15,636 nt of DNA from Microbacteriaceae bacterium (GTDB lineage: Bacteria > Actinomycetota > Actinomycetes > Actinomycetales > Microbacteriaceae). The stretch lies in NCBI GenBank assembly GCA_947453285.1, contig CANGGA010000007.1, forward strand, positions 1 to 15,636, given 5' to 3'. This document shows, piece by piece, positions 1 to 6,572 of this stretch (positions are counted from its first letter, which is position 1; the number at the start of each line of letters is the position of its first letter). The notes below the pieces were generated by a model, which did no database searches, was not told the DNA's origin, and saw nothing but the letters and a program-made list of their open reading frames with translations. The position numbers were made by a program, and so were the translations under genes.

Positions 1-23
1 GAGACTGATGTTGAGGGGGCAAA

Positions 24-596
24 TTGACCAAATTAGCGCTGAAGCAAGGCTTCAAGAACCTGTGGTTTTGGCTCTTCTTGAGCACCACACTTCTGCAGGT
101 CTTTCGCGGTTCGATTGTCGACGCAATCATTTTTGGCTCTGGCACACTCATGGTTTTTCTCAGCGCAGCCAATCTACTGAACCACGTTCACCTCACCAAG
201 CCGCATGCCAATAAATATGCGATTTACACGACCGTGTTTGTGATCGTTGTCGCACTGACCCTGGTGCCTCGGCACACTCCCCTGCAAGCAATAATCGTGC
301 TGGCAATCTTGCCACTAGCTTTGCGCTTCGCTTGGTATAGCGACCGAGGTCCAAAAGATAAACCGGATGACCGCATGAAACGCTCAAGAATGGCCTGGGC
401 TGCCGGTGGCGTTGGCTTGTTGCTCTGGGAGTTTGCGGCCAACATCTTTGGCCAGCTCGATGGCAGCCTGCACTCGTTTCCGACAATCTCGGTTTTGATA
501 GATCCGATTCTCGACAACATTTTTGGTCAAGCGATTTTTGTAATTCTTTGGCTGCAGATTGGAATCACCTTCTTGAGAATTTGGAAGAAACCATGA
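24..596 (+). CDS. Polytopic membrane protein of unknown function
   Basis: Encodes 190 residues from a TTG start preceded by a GAGGGGG ribosome binding site at 13-19. About six hydrophobic stretches are visible (roughly residues 12-30, 31-51, 66-82, 86-104, 124-143 and 163-186), with a charged cytoplasmic-type loop rich in Asp, Lys and Arg near 107-122. I do not recognise a catalytic or transport motif. The stop overlaps the start of the next gene in an ATGA, so the two are almost certainly translationally coupled and may act together in the membrane. Its promoter lies outside or at the left edge of the window. The gene call is firm; the function is unknown. Confidence 0.8.
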   Translation: MTKLALKQGFKNLWFWLFLSTTLLQVFRGSIVDAIIFGSGTLMVFLSAANLLNHVHLTKPHANKYAIYTTVFVIVVALTLVPRHTPLQAIIVLAILPLALRFAWYSDRGPKDKPDDRMKRSRMAWAAGGVGLLLWEFAANIFGQLDGSLHSFPTISVLIDPILDNIFGQAIFVILWLQIGITFLRIWKKP

Positions 597-826
597 TTTC
601 GCAGTTAGACCACGCGATCACATTCACAATCACGGTTGCCGGTTATGCGTCATTCGTCGTTTTCGGTTTGGTCTTCTGGCTGGTAACCCGTCGCAAGGGT
701 TCAAGCGTTGCTGGCGTTGGGCCAATGATTCAACGCATCATGCACCACCGCACAACCCGCGTGGCAATCATGATTGCCTGGTGGTGGGTTGGCTTTCACT
801 TCTTGGTGAACGTGGTTCACCGCTAA
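593..826 (+). CDS. Small two-helix membrane protein, DUF6186-like
   Basis: Encodes 77 residues from the ATG at 593, which overlaps the preceding TGA (ATGA); an in-frame upstream ATG at 548 lies inside the previous gene and is not preferred. There is one N-terminal membrane helix (about residues 9-31), an Arg/Lys-rich link, then a short C-terminal helix with a Trp-rich end (WWWVGFHF). This helix, basic link and aromatic WxGxHF end resemble the actinobacterial DUF6186 family as I remember it; no biochemical role is known to me. Coupling to the six-helix protein suggests a small partner subunit, which is inference. Confidence 0.75.
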   Translation: MISQLDHAITFTITVAGYASFVVFGLVFWLVTRRKGSSVAGVGPMIQRIMHHRTTRVAIMIAWWWVGFHFLVNVVHR

Positions 827-845
827 TCGCCACTCAACCAACTGA

Positions 846-851
846 TAAATT
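846..851 (+). promoter_or_regulatory. Leaderless-type -10 element for the secreted protein at 858
   Basis: TAAATT lies exactly six bases before the ATG at 858, so transcription would begin at or next to the start codon. The intervening bases GGGGCT are not a good Shine-Dalgarno match. No clear -35 hexamer is visible 17 bases upstream. Confidence 0.5.
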
Positions 852-857
852 GGGGCT

Positions 858-1757
858 ATGAACCTCAAGTCGCTTAGATTTATCGCCCTAGCCACCATTC
901 TGGCTATTTTGCCGTCAACACCAGCAGTTGCTGCCACTCCGGTGGCAGGCACTGAGAGCTACCGCTACATTGCGACTTTGTCGACCGCAAGCACTTCGAT
1001 GGCAGACACCGCCACCCTCAAGTTCGACTCTGTGACCGCTGAATTCAACTACGACATCTCGGCTATTCCAGAGGGCACCCAAATTGACTTCACCCTCGCG
1101 GCGGTTGGCGGCAAGCCACTGACTGTAGACACCGGATGCTGCGTAATCGGCGGCATCGATGGCAAATGGGAGCAAATGGGCGTCTCATATGGTGGTGGCG
1201 TTTGGGGTCACAAAAAGATAGCCGGCGAAAAGATTGCAAACCTTCGAATCATTAACGCCTACAACGAGTTTCTCGACAGCAAATACAAAGGGCTGTTTGG
1301 CAAGATAACTTTGAGCACTTCTGTGAAGATTGGCGACGCAGCGCCGATTGCTGTCACCGCTGCAAATTCGACTAACTACAAACTCAGCTTCGGCTTCAAG
1401 ACATATAGCAAGACCTTCGTCGTGCCGGCCCACCTAACCAAGCTCTGGTTAGAAACCCAGTGGTCTCCTAAGGCTGCAGTTGCCAAAGGCACGGTGTTGA
1501 CCTTTACTGACCCAAAGGTGCAAATCTTCAACGCACTAACCAAGAAGACAAGCAACTTTGCATTCAAGAATCACGGATTCGGCCTATCGCTAACTGCTTA
1601 CAACAACGACAACAGCTATTACCAAGAGCGAGTTGGCAACAAGTTGACCGTGAGCCAGGCTGGTGCAACCGTATATATGGATCAAGGCATCAACTTGCCC
1701 GCAAACTTGCCAGTTGGGTCAAAAATCACCACCAGCACATTCAAAATCACCAAGTAA
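858..1757 (+). CDS. Secreted protein of unknown function with signal peptide
   Basis: Encodes 299 residues. The N-terminus is a classical Sec signal peptide: a short basic start (MNLKSLR), a hydrophobic core to about residue 21 and a likely cleavage after AVA near residue 25. The mature part is rich in Thr, Ser, Ala, Lys and Asn with alternating beta-type segments. It has an adjacent Cys pair (TGCCVIGG) near residue 94 and no recognisable catalytic motif. It looks like an exported all-beta surface or binding protein. The stop lies three bases before the LysE-type gene, suggesting cotranscription. Function is not assigned. Confidence 0.78.
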   Translation: MNLKSLRFIALATILAILPSTPAVAATPVAGTESYRYIATLSTASTSMADTATLKFDSVTAEFNYDISAIPEGTQIDFTLAAVGGKPLTVDTGCCVIGGIDGKWEQMGVSYGGGVWGHKKIAGEKIANLRIINAYNEFLDSKYKGLFGKITLSTSVKIGDAAPIAVTAANSTNYKLSFGFKTYSKTFVVPAHLTKLWLETQWSPKAAVAKGTVLTFTDPKVQIFNALTKKTSNFAFKNHGFGLSLTAYNNDNSYYQERVGNKLTVSQAGATVYMDQGINLPANLPVGSKITTSTFKITK

Positions 1758-1760
1758 CAA

Positions 1761-2387
1761 TTGCTCAGCAATCTCGCCGCTTTCGCGCTGACCGCGCTAT
1801 TCATTTCGATGGTGCCCGGTCAGGGAGTGGCAATGGTTCTGCGTCAGGGAATCGTTAGTGGCGCAAAAGTAGCCAGAGTCTCGATTCTTGGAAACAGCAC
1901 GGGCTTGATTATTTGGTCGGCGGCAAGCGCGCTCGGGCTTTCGGCGATATTTGCCGTCTCACCGATTGCATTCGAAATCTTGCGTTGGAGCGGAGTTGCC
2001 TACCTGGCCTTTATCGCAATTCAAACTCTCTGGTCTCTGCGCAGTCGAAACTCGACCTTCGACCTAGAAGGTTCTGCAACGACTTCGCTCACCAGCGCAT
2101 ATCGGGTTGGCTTGTTTACGAATCTGACGAACGCCAAGGCGATGGTTTTTGCCCTCGCTCTTTTGCCCCAGTATGTTCCGAAGGGCTACAACCTCACCCT
2201 AGGCATCATGATCTTCGGCCTGCTCTGGGCAACCATCTCTATGAGTTGGTACCTGGTCTTGGTGGCCGTGGTCGACAAGGCGAGTCGCTGGCTCTCAAGA
2301 CCTCATGTTCGGCGCTGGCTCACTGCCGCATCGGGAGTCGGCATCCTGTTTCTTGCAATCGGCTTGGCGCTGAGCCCGCGCAACTAG
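1761..2387 (+). CDS. LysE/RhtB-family amino-acid or metabolite exporter
   Basis: Encodes 208 residues from a TTG start only three bases after the previous stop; no Shine-Dalgarno is evident, so translation is probably coupled. The N-terminal pattern of a first helix followed by MVPGQGVAMVLRQG corresponds to the LysE/RhtB signature (usually PGP in the first loop; here PGQ). Further family features are the GNSTGLIIW helix, the FTNLTNAKAMVFALALLPQYV segment near 120-139 and a C-terminal helix. Length fits the family (about 200-215). The family exports amino acids or small metabolites across the cytoplasmic membrane; substrate cannot be read from sequence. It ends nine bases from the convergent metallopeptidase gene. 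Confidence 0.85.
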   Translation: MLSNLAAFALTALFISMVPGQGVAMVLRQGIVSGAKVARVSILGNSTGLIIWSAASALGLSAIFAVSPIAFEILRWSGVAYLAFIAIQTLWSLRSRNSTFDLEGSATTSLTSAYRVGLFTNLTNAKAMVFALALLPQYVPKGYNLTLGIMIFGLLWATISMSWYLVLVAVVDKASRWLSRPHVRRWLTAASGVGILFLAIGLALSPRN

Positions 2388-2396
2388 GCCCGATTC

Positions 2397-4595
2397 TTAG
2401 CCTTTGAAGATCAGGTTGACCCTGCCGAGTTCAGCGTTCTTGGTTGATTTGGTAACTGTGACAGAGGTGGTTGCCGAACTGCCAATGCCAGCGAGAGTGG
2501 TCTTTGCGAAGGCACAGGCGTTTCTCGCGCGCAACTTGTAAAGAGCTAAATCTTTCGCGGTGGTTTTGGCCGAATAGACGGCACTGCAAACCACCTGGCG
2601 AATCGGCCCGTCTTTCACGCGACGGGTTATCCAATCGCGTTGGTCGTCGTTTAGCGCCGAACTCTTGGCCGCAAAGGCAGCCAACTGCTGCGTGGTGTTC
2701 AGGGTTGGGCCGGCCAGATCGTTCTTTCGCGAATCTGCCCAGGCGTCGCGTAGTTGCTGCGAGCGGGCGGCTAGATATGCACCGGCGAAGATGCCGAGCT
2801 GACTGTAATCAAAACCGAAGACGTTTTTGAAAGCGAACGCATTTGCCACTCGTTCAGATTCGTTGTTTTGCCCTTTGGTCTTAAGAAGGGCTTTCATCCA
2901 GTCGACATATTTCTGGTGCCCATATTTGATCACTAGCCACTCGCTAAGCAGAGTGCCAATCGCATATTGATCCCAGACGGTGCCACCCCGAGTGATCAAA
3001 ATCTGTGTGTCGAAAGTGTTTCCGCTCTGCAAGATGTCTAGCATCTTGAAATCGGCAAATTTGTAGCCGTTGTAAATGTCATATTGCGTCGCATGCCCGG
3101 CAAGCGATGTGTTGATGAACTTAAGCGTTGCATCTTCTGGGGCGATGCCGAGTGCGAGTCCGTAGAAATTTGCCTGCCCCTCAATAAGCCAAGGAACAGT
3201 GCCGAGAAATAAGGCAGGGTTTTGTTCATACTGAATCCAGTGGCTGTATTCGTGCGGACCAACCTGCTGATCGTTTATTGAGTTTTCAGCACCATTTCGA
3301 ACACACTGAATGAAAACTTGTTTTTGATCAGCTTTGAACGCGAGTGCGAAGCCACACGAGTTCTTTTCAATCCAAGACCTAATTCCACCTGAGATGCTGT
3401 TGCTCCAAGAAGGGTGCTGCTGCTTGATGAAATCTTCGGCCCAGGTTGCATCATCCTTGGTGACATAGAGCACGGTCACGCCAGCAGGTGTGTATTCCGC
3501 GCTCCAGAAGTCTGCAGCTCGTTGCACGAGTGACTTCTCACGAGACAAGGTCTCGGCTGCCACGTTTGGCGAAGTCAGAAATGTGATGTCAAAATTCTTT
3601 TGTGATGTTTGGTAGCCGGTGTAAATCTTCGAGTAGGCAGCCATGGCGTTGACCGGTTGCAACTTGGGGTCGGCAACCGGGGCGCTCAACACCGTGGTTG
3701 GGCTGTAGCCATCTCGCTGCCCGGTGACCAGCACCTGAACGGCCTTGCCGAGGTCGGCTGGCTGAACGTTATAGATAGCCGAGGTTGCGCCCGAAACAGG
3801 TGCATAGTCGCTAAACCATTGATAACTGAGGGCTGCCAGTTTATCTGCGCCAGCGACCCTGGCCACAAGTGAGGTTCCAACTTTCAAAGAGCCAAGGATG
3901 GTCGGCTTCGGCAACACCAATTGGTAAGGGATCGCAGTTTTTAGCTTCTTCGATTCGGTGAAGACAAATCCGTTTGAATAGGTTGCCTCGTAAGCGCCCC
4001 ATATTGCCTGACCGGCATCGGCGGCTTGCAAGCGATAACTGATGTTGTTCGCGCCATCGATCAGCTTGCCGTTTCGATACCACCAGAACTTCTGCGATGC
4101 CGGCGAACCGAAACTTGTGTTGTAAGGCTGGCACGAAAACCAGATTGACCAGCCAACCGTTGGCGAGTCAACACCGCTTGGCCTCGGCGCGAAGCAACCG
4201 GGTTGCTTGACCTTTTCATCGCCATAACCCATTTCGCCGTATGAGCTCGCAACGTCTTGATATACCTTGGCACCCACAGCGTTCACCACGAGCGGGTCGA
4301 AGCCGACCTTGAATAGTGAAATCTTTGCCGAGATGGTTTTGCCAATCAGCGATGAATCTATGTATAAAGTCTTGGCCTGCGTTGCAACTATCTTTTGCGA
4401 GTCGGCAAACCAATCGATTGTCGCCGAAATAGAACTGTCATCACTCGGATAAATTGCTGTGACACTTCCGCCCACTCCATAGCTTCCAACAATGAGAACG
4501 GGAGTAGACGGTTCGAGATAGCTAGGTGCAGCCGTCGCGACCGAAGGCGCAGCAATGAGCAAGAGAGCGAGCAAAACTGAAATTACTCTGCGCAT
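2397..4595 (-). CDS. Secreted Ig-like/HEXXH zinc metallopeptidase
   Basis: Encodes 732 residues. A signal peptide (MRRVISVLLALLLIAAPS, cleavage near ATA-AP at 22-24) precedes about three Ig-like repeats of actinobacterial surface-protein type up to about residue 305; the third contains SYQWFSDYAPVSGATSA and YNVQPADLGK. A peptidase-like domain follows (about 320-640), with HEYSH at 448-452 and a Glu at 472 in WLIEGQANF. This is a gluzincin-type HEXXH-X19-E zinc site, so the enzyme is likely active outside the cell. The last 75 or so residues form a separate Cys-containing module ending in NLIFKG, which resembles the end of the LRR protein at 12874. The gene starts five bases after the stop of the 106-residue gene, with GAGGGG as a plausible ribosome site. 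Substrate unknown; peptidase family assignment uncertain. Confidence 0.85.
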   Translation of the reverse strand: MRRVISVLLALLLIAAPSVATAAPSYLEPSTPVLIVGSYGVGGSVTAIYPSDDSSISATIDWFADSQKIVATQAKTLYIDSSLIGKTISAKISLFKVGFDPLVVNAVGAKVYQDVASSYGEMGYGDEKVKQPGCFAPRPSGVDSPTVGWSIWFSCQPYNTSFGSPASQKFWWYRNGKLIDGANNISYRLQAADAGQAIWGAYEATYSNGFVFTESKKLKTAIPYQLVLPKPTILGSLKVGTSLVARVAGADKLAALSYQWFSDYAPVSGATSAIYNVQPADLGKAVQVLVTGQRDGYSPTTVLSAPVADPKLQPVNAMAAYSKIYTGYQTSQKNFDITFLTSPNVAAETLSREKSLVQRAADFWSAEYTPAGVTVLYVTKDDATWAEDFIKQQHPSWSNSISGGIRSWIEKNSCGFALAFKADQKQVFIQCVRNGAENSINDQQVGPHEYSHWIQYEQNPALFLGTVPWLIEGQANFYGLALGIAPEDATLKFINTSLAGHATQYDIYNGYKFADFKMLDILQSGNTFDTQILITRGGTVWDQYAIGTLLSEWLVIKYGHQKYVDWMKALLKTKGQNNESERVANAFAFKNVFGFDYSQLGIFAGAYLAARSQQLRDAWADSRKNDLAGPTLNTTQQLAAFAAKSSALNDDQRDWITRRVKDGPIRQVVCSAVYSAKTTAKDLALYKLRARNACAFAKTTLAGIGSSATTSVTVTKSTKNAELGRVNLIFKG

Positions 4596-4600
4596 CTCGG

Positions 4601-4921
4601 CTACCCCTCGGCAAACTTTTCGTTTAGCTCGGCAAAAACTTCGTCGACTAGTTCTTTCAAATAGCCAAGAGCAATCGGTGCCTTGGCATCGTGAGTTAGC
4701 AAAGCTGCAACGGCGCGCAGGTCTTGCAGAGCGCCGCCATCCTGTTCAAGATTTTGTTGGCGATCGACGAAATGCAATTCGAGTGACAGCGCCAGATTGC
4801 GCAATGCGTTCTTAGCAACCGCTGGGCTGAGCGCAGCCTGCTCAAGTTGCTCGAGCTGAAGCGCGATGCTGTCTTGCGCCGAGTCGATGTATACCTGCTG
4901 GTAACTTTTGCGCTCTGCCAT
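4601..4921 (-). CDS. Small helical cytoplasmic protein of unknown function
   Basis: Encodes 106 residues, without a signal peptide or membrane helix. The sequence is rich in Leu, Ala, Gln and Glu and should be mostly alpha-helical, possibly a helical bundle. I recognise no domain. It is first in a two-gene unit with the secreted metallopeptidase, five bases apart. The start is supported by TAGGCT placed exactly six bases upstream, implying a leaderless mRNA. A functional tie to the peptidase is suggested only by cotranscription. Confidence 0.72.
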   Translation of the reverse strand: MAERKSYQQVYIDSAQDSIALQLEQLEQAALSPAVAKNALRNLALSLELHFVDRQQNLEQDGGALQDLRAVAALLTHDAKAPIALGYLKELVDEVFAELNEKFAEG

Positions 4922-4927
4922 GCCAAA

Positions 4928-4933
4928 AGCCTA
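4928..4933 (-). promoter_or_regulatory. Leaderless-type -10 element for the gene at 4921
   Basis: On the minus strand TAGGCT is followed by TTTGGC and then the ATG at 4921, the same TANNNT-N6-start spacing seen at six other genes here. No convincing -35 was found at 16-18 bases. Confidence 0.5.
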
Positions 4934-4984
4934 TTCACAATTGCCAGCCAAATTTCAGGTTGCCCAATGGTTTCACGCAGGTTG

Positions 4985-5020
4985 AGAAGACACTCTCTTC
5001 TTAGCGAACAAATGGTTCGC
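4985..5020. promoter_or_regulatory. Two adjacent inverted repeats upstream of the PepSY-like gene
   Basis: Two perfect six-base inverted repeats lie side by side before the ATG at 5035: AGAAGA/TCTTCT (4985-4990 and 4996-5001, five-base gap) and GCGAAC/GTTCGC (5004-5009 and 5015-5020, five-base gap). They could be operator sites or small hairpins in the 5' leader. No regulator gene is adjacent, and I could not identify -35/-10 elements confidently, so the role is open. Confidence 0.4.
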
Positions 5021-5034
5021 AGTTAGGACACAAC

Positions 5035-5766
5035 ATGAACAAGAAGATTATTGGAGCCGCAGGGCTTCTAACCGCTGGCCTCATGGCCGGCAGCTTCATG
5101 ACAATTGCCGGAGCGAACGCCGCTGACACCACTTCGACCCCATCAAGCAGCTCGTCTTCGACCAGCGCTCCTGTGCCACCAACCTTCAAGGCGCACACCC
5201 CTGAAGAAGCAGTTACCGGCGACCTAGCCACCACACTCGGCGACCTTGCGAAGACAAAGGTTCCAGGCGCGACCATCGACCGAATCGAAAAAGACTCGGA
5301 TGGCGTTGCCACCTACGAAGTTCACATGACCAAAACCGATGGCACTCGAGTGACCGTCAACTTTGATGCGAACAACGCAATCACCTCGGTAGACACCATG
5401 CCAGCGGGCGGCCCTGGCGGCTTCGGCAAGGGCGGCGACCGCACCCCTCCAGTTGAGGTAACCGGCGCAATCGCAACCACTCTTGGCGATCTCGCTAAGG
5501 CAAAGGTTGCAGGAACCGTTGACCACATCTTCAAAGACACCCGCAACGGAGCTGCATATGTAGTTCTCATGACGAAGACCGATGGCACCAAGGCTGCCGT
5601 TCACTTCGATGCGAACAACGCAATTTTGTCTGTTGACACCCCGCCAGCTGGTGGCCCTAAGGGCTTCGGCGGCAAGGGTCACGGCCCACGCGGTGGCGAC
5701 CACGGTGGAGACAACGCTGGTGGCACCAACGGCGGAGCTTGGACTCCACCAACCACTACCCCATAA
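5035..5766 (+). CDS. Secreted protein with two PepSY-like repeats
   Basis: Encodes 243 residues. A signal peptide covers residues 1-29 (cleavage near ANA-AD), followed by a Ser/Thr-rich linker to about 48. Two homologous units of about 60 residues follow, at roughly 61-120 and 143-201. Each begins with TGxxATTLGDLAK and contains KTDGT and the block FDANNAI, the helix-plus-sheet pattern of PepSY-type domains that bind or inhibit partners at the cell surface. The linker and tail are Gly/Pro-rich with Lys, His and Asp (205-243), so the protein is probably cell-wall associated or soluble. The start has AGGA six bases upstream. A strong terminator follows at 5780. The PepSY assignment is by pattern only. 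Confidence 0.82.
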   Translation: MNKKIIGAAGLLTAGLMAGSFMTIAGANAADTTSTPSSSSSSTSAPVPPTFKAHTPEEAVTGDLATTLGDLAKTKVPGATIDRIEKDSDGVATYEVHMTKTDGTRVTVNFDANNAITSVDTMPAGGPGGFGKGGDRTPPVEVTGAIATTLGDLAKAKVAGTVDHIFKDTRNGAAYVVLMTKTDGTKAAVHFDANNAILSVDTPPAGGPKGFGGKGHGPRGGDHGGDNAGGTNGGAWTPPTTTP

Positions 5767-5779
5767 GTAGAGAAACAAA

Positions 5780-5811
5780 AAACGGAGTCCCGCTCTCTCG
5801 GGACTCCGTTT
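5780..5811. terminator. Bidirectional intrinsic terminator
   Basis: A perfect 13-base-pair stem (5780-5792 with 5799-5811) encloses the loop CTCTCT. It is followed on the plus strand by CTATTT and preceded by an A-rich run (AGAAACAAAAAA), which reads as a T-run on the minus strand. It lies between the convergent ends of the PepSY-like gene (5766) and the small Cys-rich gene (5826) and should terminate both. Confidence 0.9.
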
Positions 5812-5825
5812 CTATTTAAAGCCAA

Positions 5826-5945
5826 TTAGTCGTTGCAGGTGCAGCGCTGTTCCTGCGGAACACCTTCAAGCGCTTCTTCGATGTGCTGGCCGCAGCCGGT
5901 CCAAGTGACTTTGTTGCACTGTGGGCAAAGAGCTGGGCTGCACAT
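5826..5945 (-). CDS. 39-residue Cys-rich microprotein (second of a tandem pair)
   Basis: Encodes 39 residues with six cysteines (2, 7, 10, 18, 35, 37) and His21. The core is CPQC, then TWTGCGQH and a C-terminal RCTC. The ATG shares its A with the stop of the preceding gene (TAATG), so translation is coupled. The protein aligns without gaps over positions 1-35 to the 56-residue neighbour, with 16 identities including C2, C7, C10, W15, G17, C18, G19, Q20, H21, R34 and C35. The CXXC and further Cys/His suggest a zinc ribbon or a thiol/persulfide-carrying protein. It is the last gene of the rhodanese operon. I know no characterised family for it. Confidence 0.85.
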   Translation of the reverse strand: MCSPALCPQCNKVTWTGCGQHIEEALEGVPQEQRCTCND

Positions 5946-6115
5946 TATTTTTTACCCCCGAATAGACGAGCGAAGAATCCTGGTTCCTTCGGGTCATTGG
6001 CGTGACCTTGGCAACGGTCAGACTTTGCGACACCACGCATGACCTGGTCAACGTGTTGTCCGCAACCACTCCAGGTCGCTTTGCCACACTTGCGGCAGGT
6101 TACTTTCTGGCACAT
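5945..6115 (-). CDS. 56-residue Cys-rich microprotein (first of a tandem pair)
   Basis: Encodes 56 residues with cysteines at 2, 7, 10, 18 and 35 and histidines at 21 and 38. The N-terminal 35 residues match the downstream 39-residue protein position by position (CRKC, TWSGCGQH, RC). A basic and aromatic tail (about 42-56) is unique to this copy and has FFARLFGGKK at its end. A good ribosome site, GAGGAG, lies seven bases before the ATG. The gene begins eleven bases after the rhodanese stop, and both CXXC and third-Cys geometry suit a small zinc ribbon or a sulfur carrier. The operon position points to sulfane-sulfur handling, which is inference. Confidence 0.87.
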   Translation of the reverse strand: MCQKVTCRKCGKATWSGCGQHVDQVMRGVAKSDRCQGHANDPKEPGFFARLFGGKK

Positions 6116-6126
6116 GTTTTCTCCTC

Positions 6127-6498
6127 TTATTGAACGATGGTCAGGCCGGTGGCAGTCGATGCGTCATCGACACCGCCAGCATTGGTTAGGTTTCCGGTGA
6201 ATCCGTGATCTTTCATGTATGAAATGGCAGTGCCAGCGCGGTTTCCTGAGTGGCAATAGACGACATAGTTCGCAGCGTGGTCTAGACCGTCAACGTTGGC
6301 GCCAAAATCAGATGCCTGAACGTCGATGTTCACCGCACCTTCGAGATGACCTGTAGCGTATTCGCCAGCAGTGCGCACATCGATAACCGAGGCCACTTTT
6401 GACATGTCGATTGGCTCACTGCTTGAGCATGCAGTTAAAGAACTAACTGCGAAGATTGCAATCACTGAAGCTACGAGAATTTTGAAGAACTTTGACAT
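6127..6498 (-). CDS. Lipoprotein single-domain rhodanese (sulfurtransferase)
   Basis: Encodes 123 residues. A lipoprotein signal peptide ends in the lipobox LTAC with Cys24, so the mature protein is likely anchored outside the membrane. The rest is one compact rhodanese domain: VIDVRTAGEYATGHLEGAVN early, and the active-site loop YCHSGNRAG with catalytic Cys82. Rhodaneses move sulfane sulfur through a cysteine persulfide; the donor here is unknown. AGGA precedes the ATG. It heads a minus-strand operon with the two Cys-rich microproteins and is divergent from the CstR-like repressor across a shared palindrome. This is the usual regulator/rhodanese partnership, but with an extracytoplasmic enzyme. 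Confidence 0.9.
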   Translation of the reverse strand: MSKFFKILVASVIAIFAVSSLTACSSSEPIDMSKVASVIDVRTAGEYATGHLEGAVNIDVQASDFGANVDGLDHAANYVVYCHSGNRAGTAISYMKDHGFTGNLTNAGGVDDASTATGLTIVQ

Positions 6499-6515
6499 TG
6501 AATTCCTTTTCTTAG

Positions 6516-6531
6516 ATACCCCCTAGGGTAT
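6516..6531. promoter_or_regulatory. CsoR/CstR-type operator palindrome in the divergent promoter
   Basis: ATACCC-CCTA-GGGTAT is an inverted repeat with six-base arms and a four-base centre. GC-tract palindromes bounded by ATA/TAT are typical operators of the CsoR/CstR/RcnR superfamily. It overlaps a plus-strand -10 (TATAGT, 6529-6534) for the repressor gene. It also lies next to a minus-strand TTGACT (6532-6537); read with a 17-base gap this -35 pairs with TAAGAA (6509-6514), but that start would leave almost no leader before the rhodanese ATG, so the exact minus-strand -10 is uncertain. On any reading the site should control both directions. Confidence 0.75.
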
Positions 6532-6572
6532 AGTCAATTCTATAGAAAATTCAAATGCCACGGAGGTAAAAA

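Noticed and set aside
548..826. 92-residue form of the DUF6186-like protein
   Set aside because: The upstream ATG lies inside the preceding membrane protein gene; ATGA coupling at 593 fits better.
2471..2830. Plus-strand 119-residue frame inside the peptidase gene
   Set aside because: Arg-rich shadow with no signal, motif or promoter.
4985..5020. Attachment site or mobile-element end
   Set aside because: No integrase, transposase or target duplication; the repeats are short and next to a gene start.
5224..5778. Minus-strand 184-residue frame over the PepSY-like gene
   Set aside because: It mirrors the repeated plus-strand gene, including its duplication, and has no ribosome site.
5780..5811. 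Riboswitch or attenuator
   Set aside because: It lies between two convergent gene ends and has a simple stem and T-runs both ways, as in a bidirectional terminator.
5833..6087. Longer frames over the microprotein region
   Set aside because: The two short minus-strand genes explain the region better: ribosome site, TAATG overlap and mutual homology; the others are shadows.
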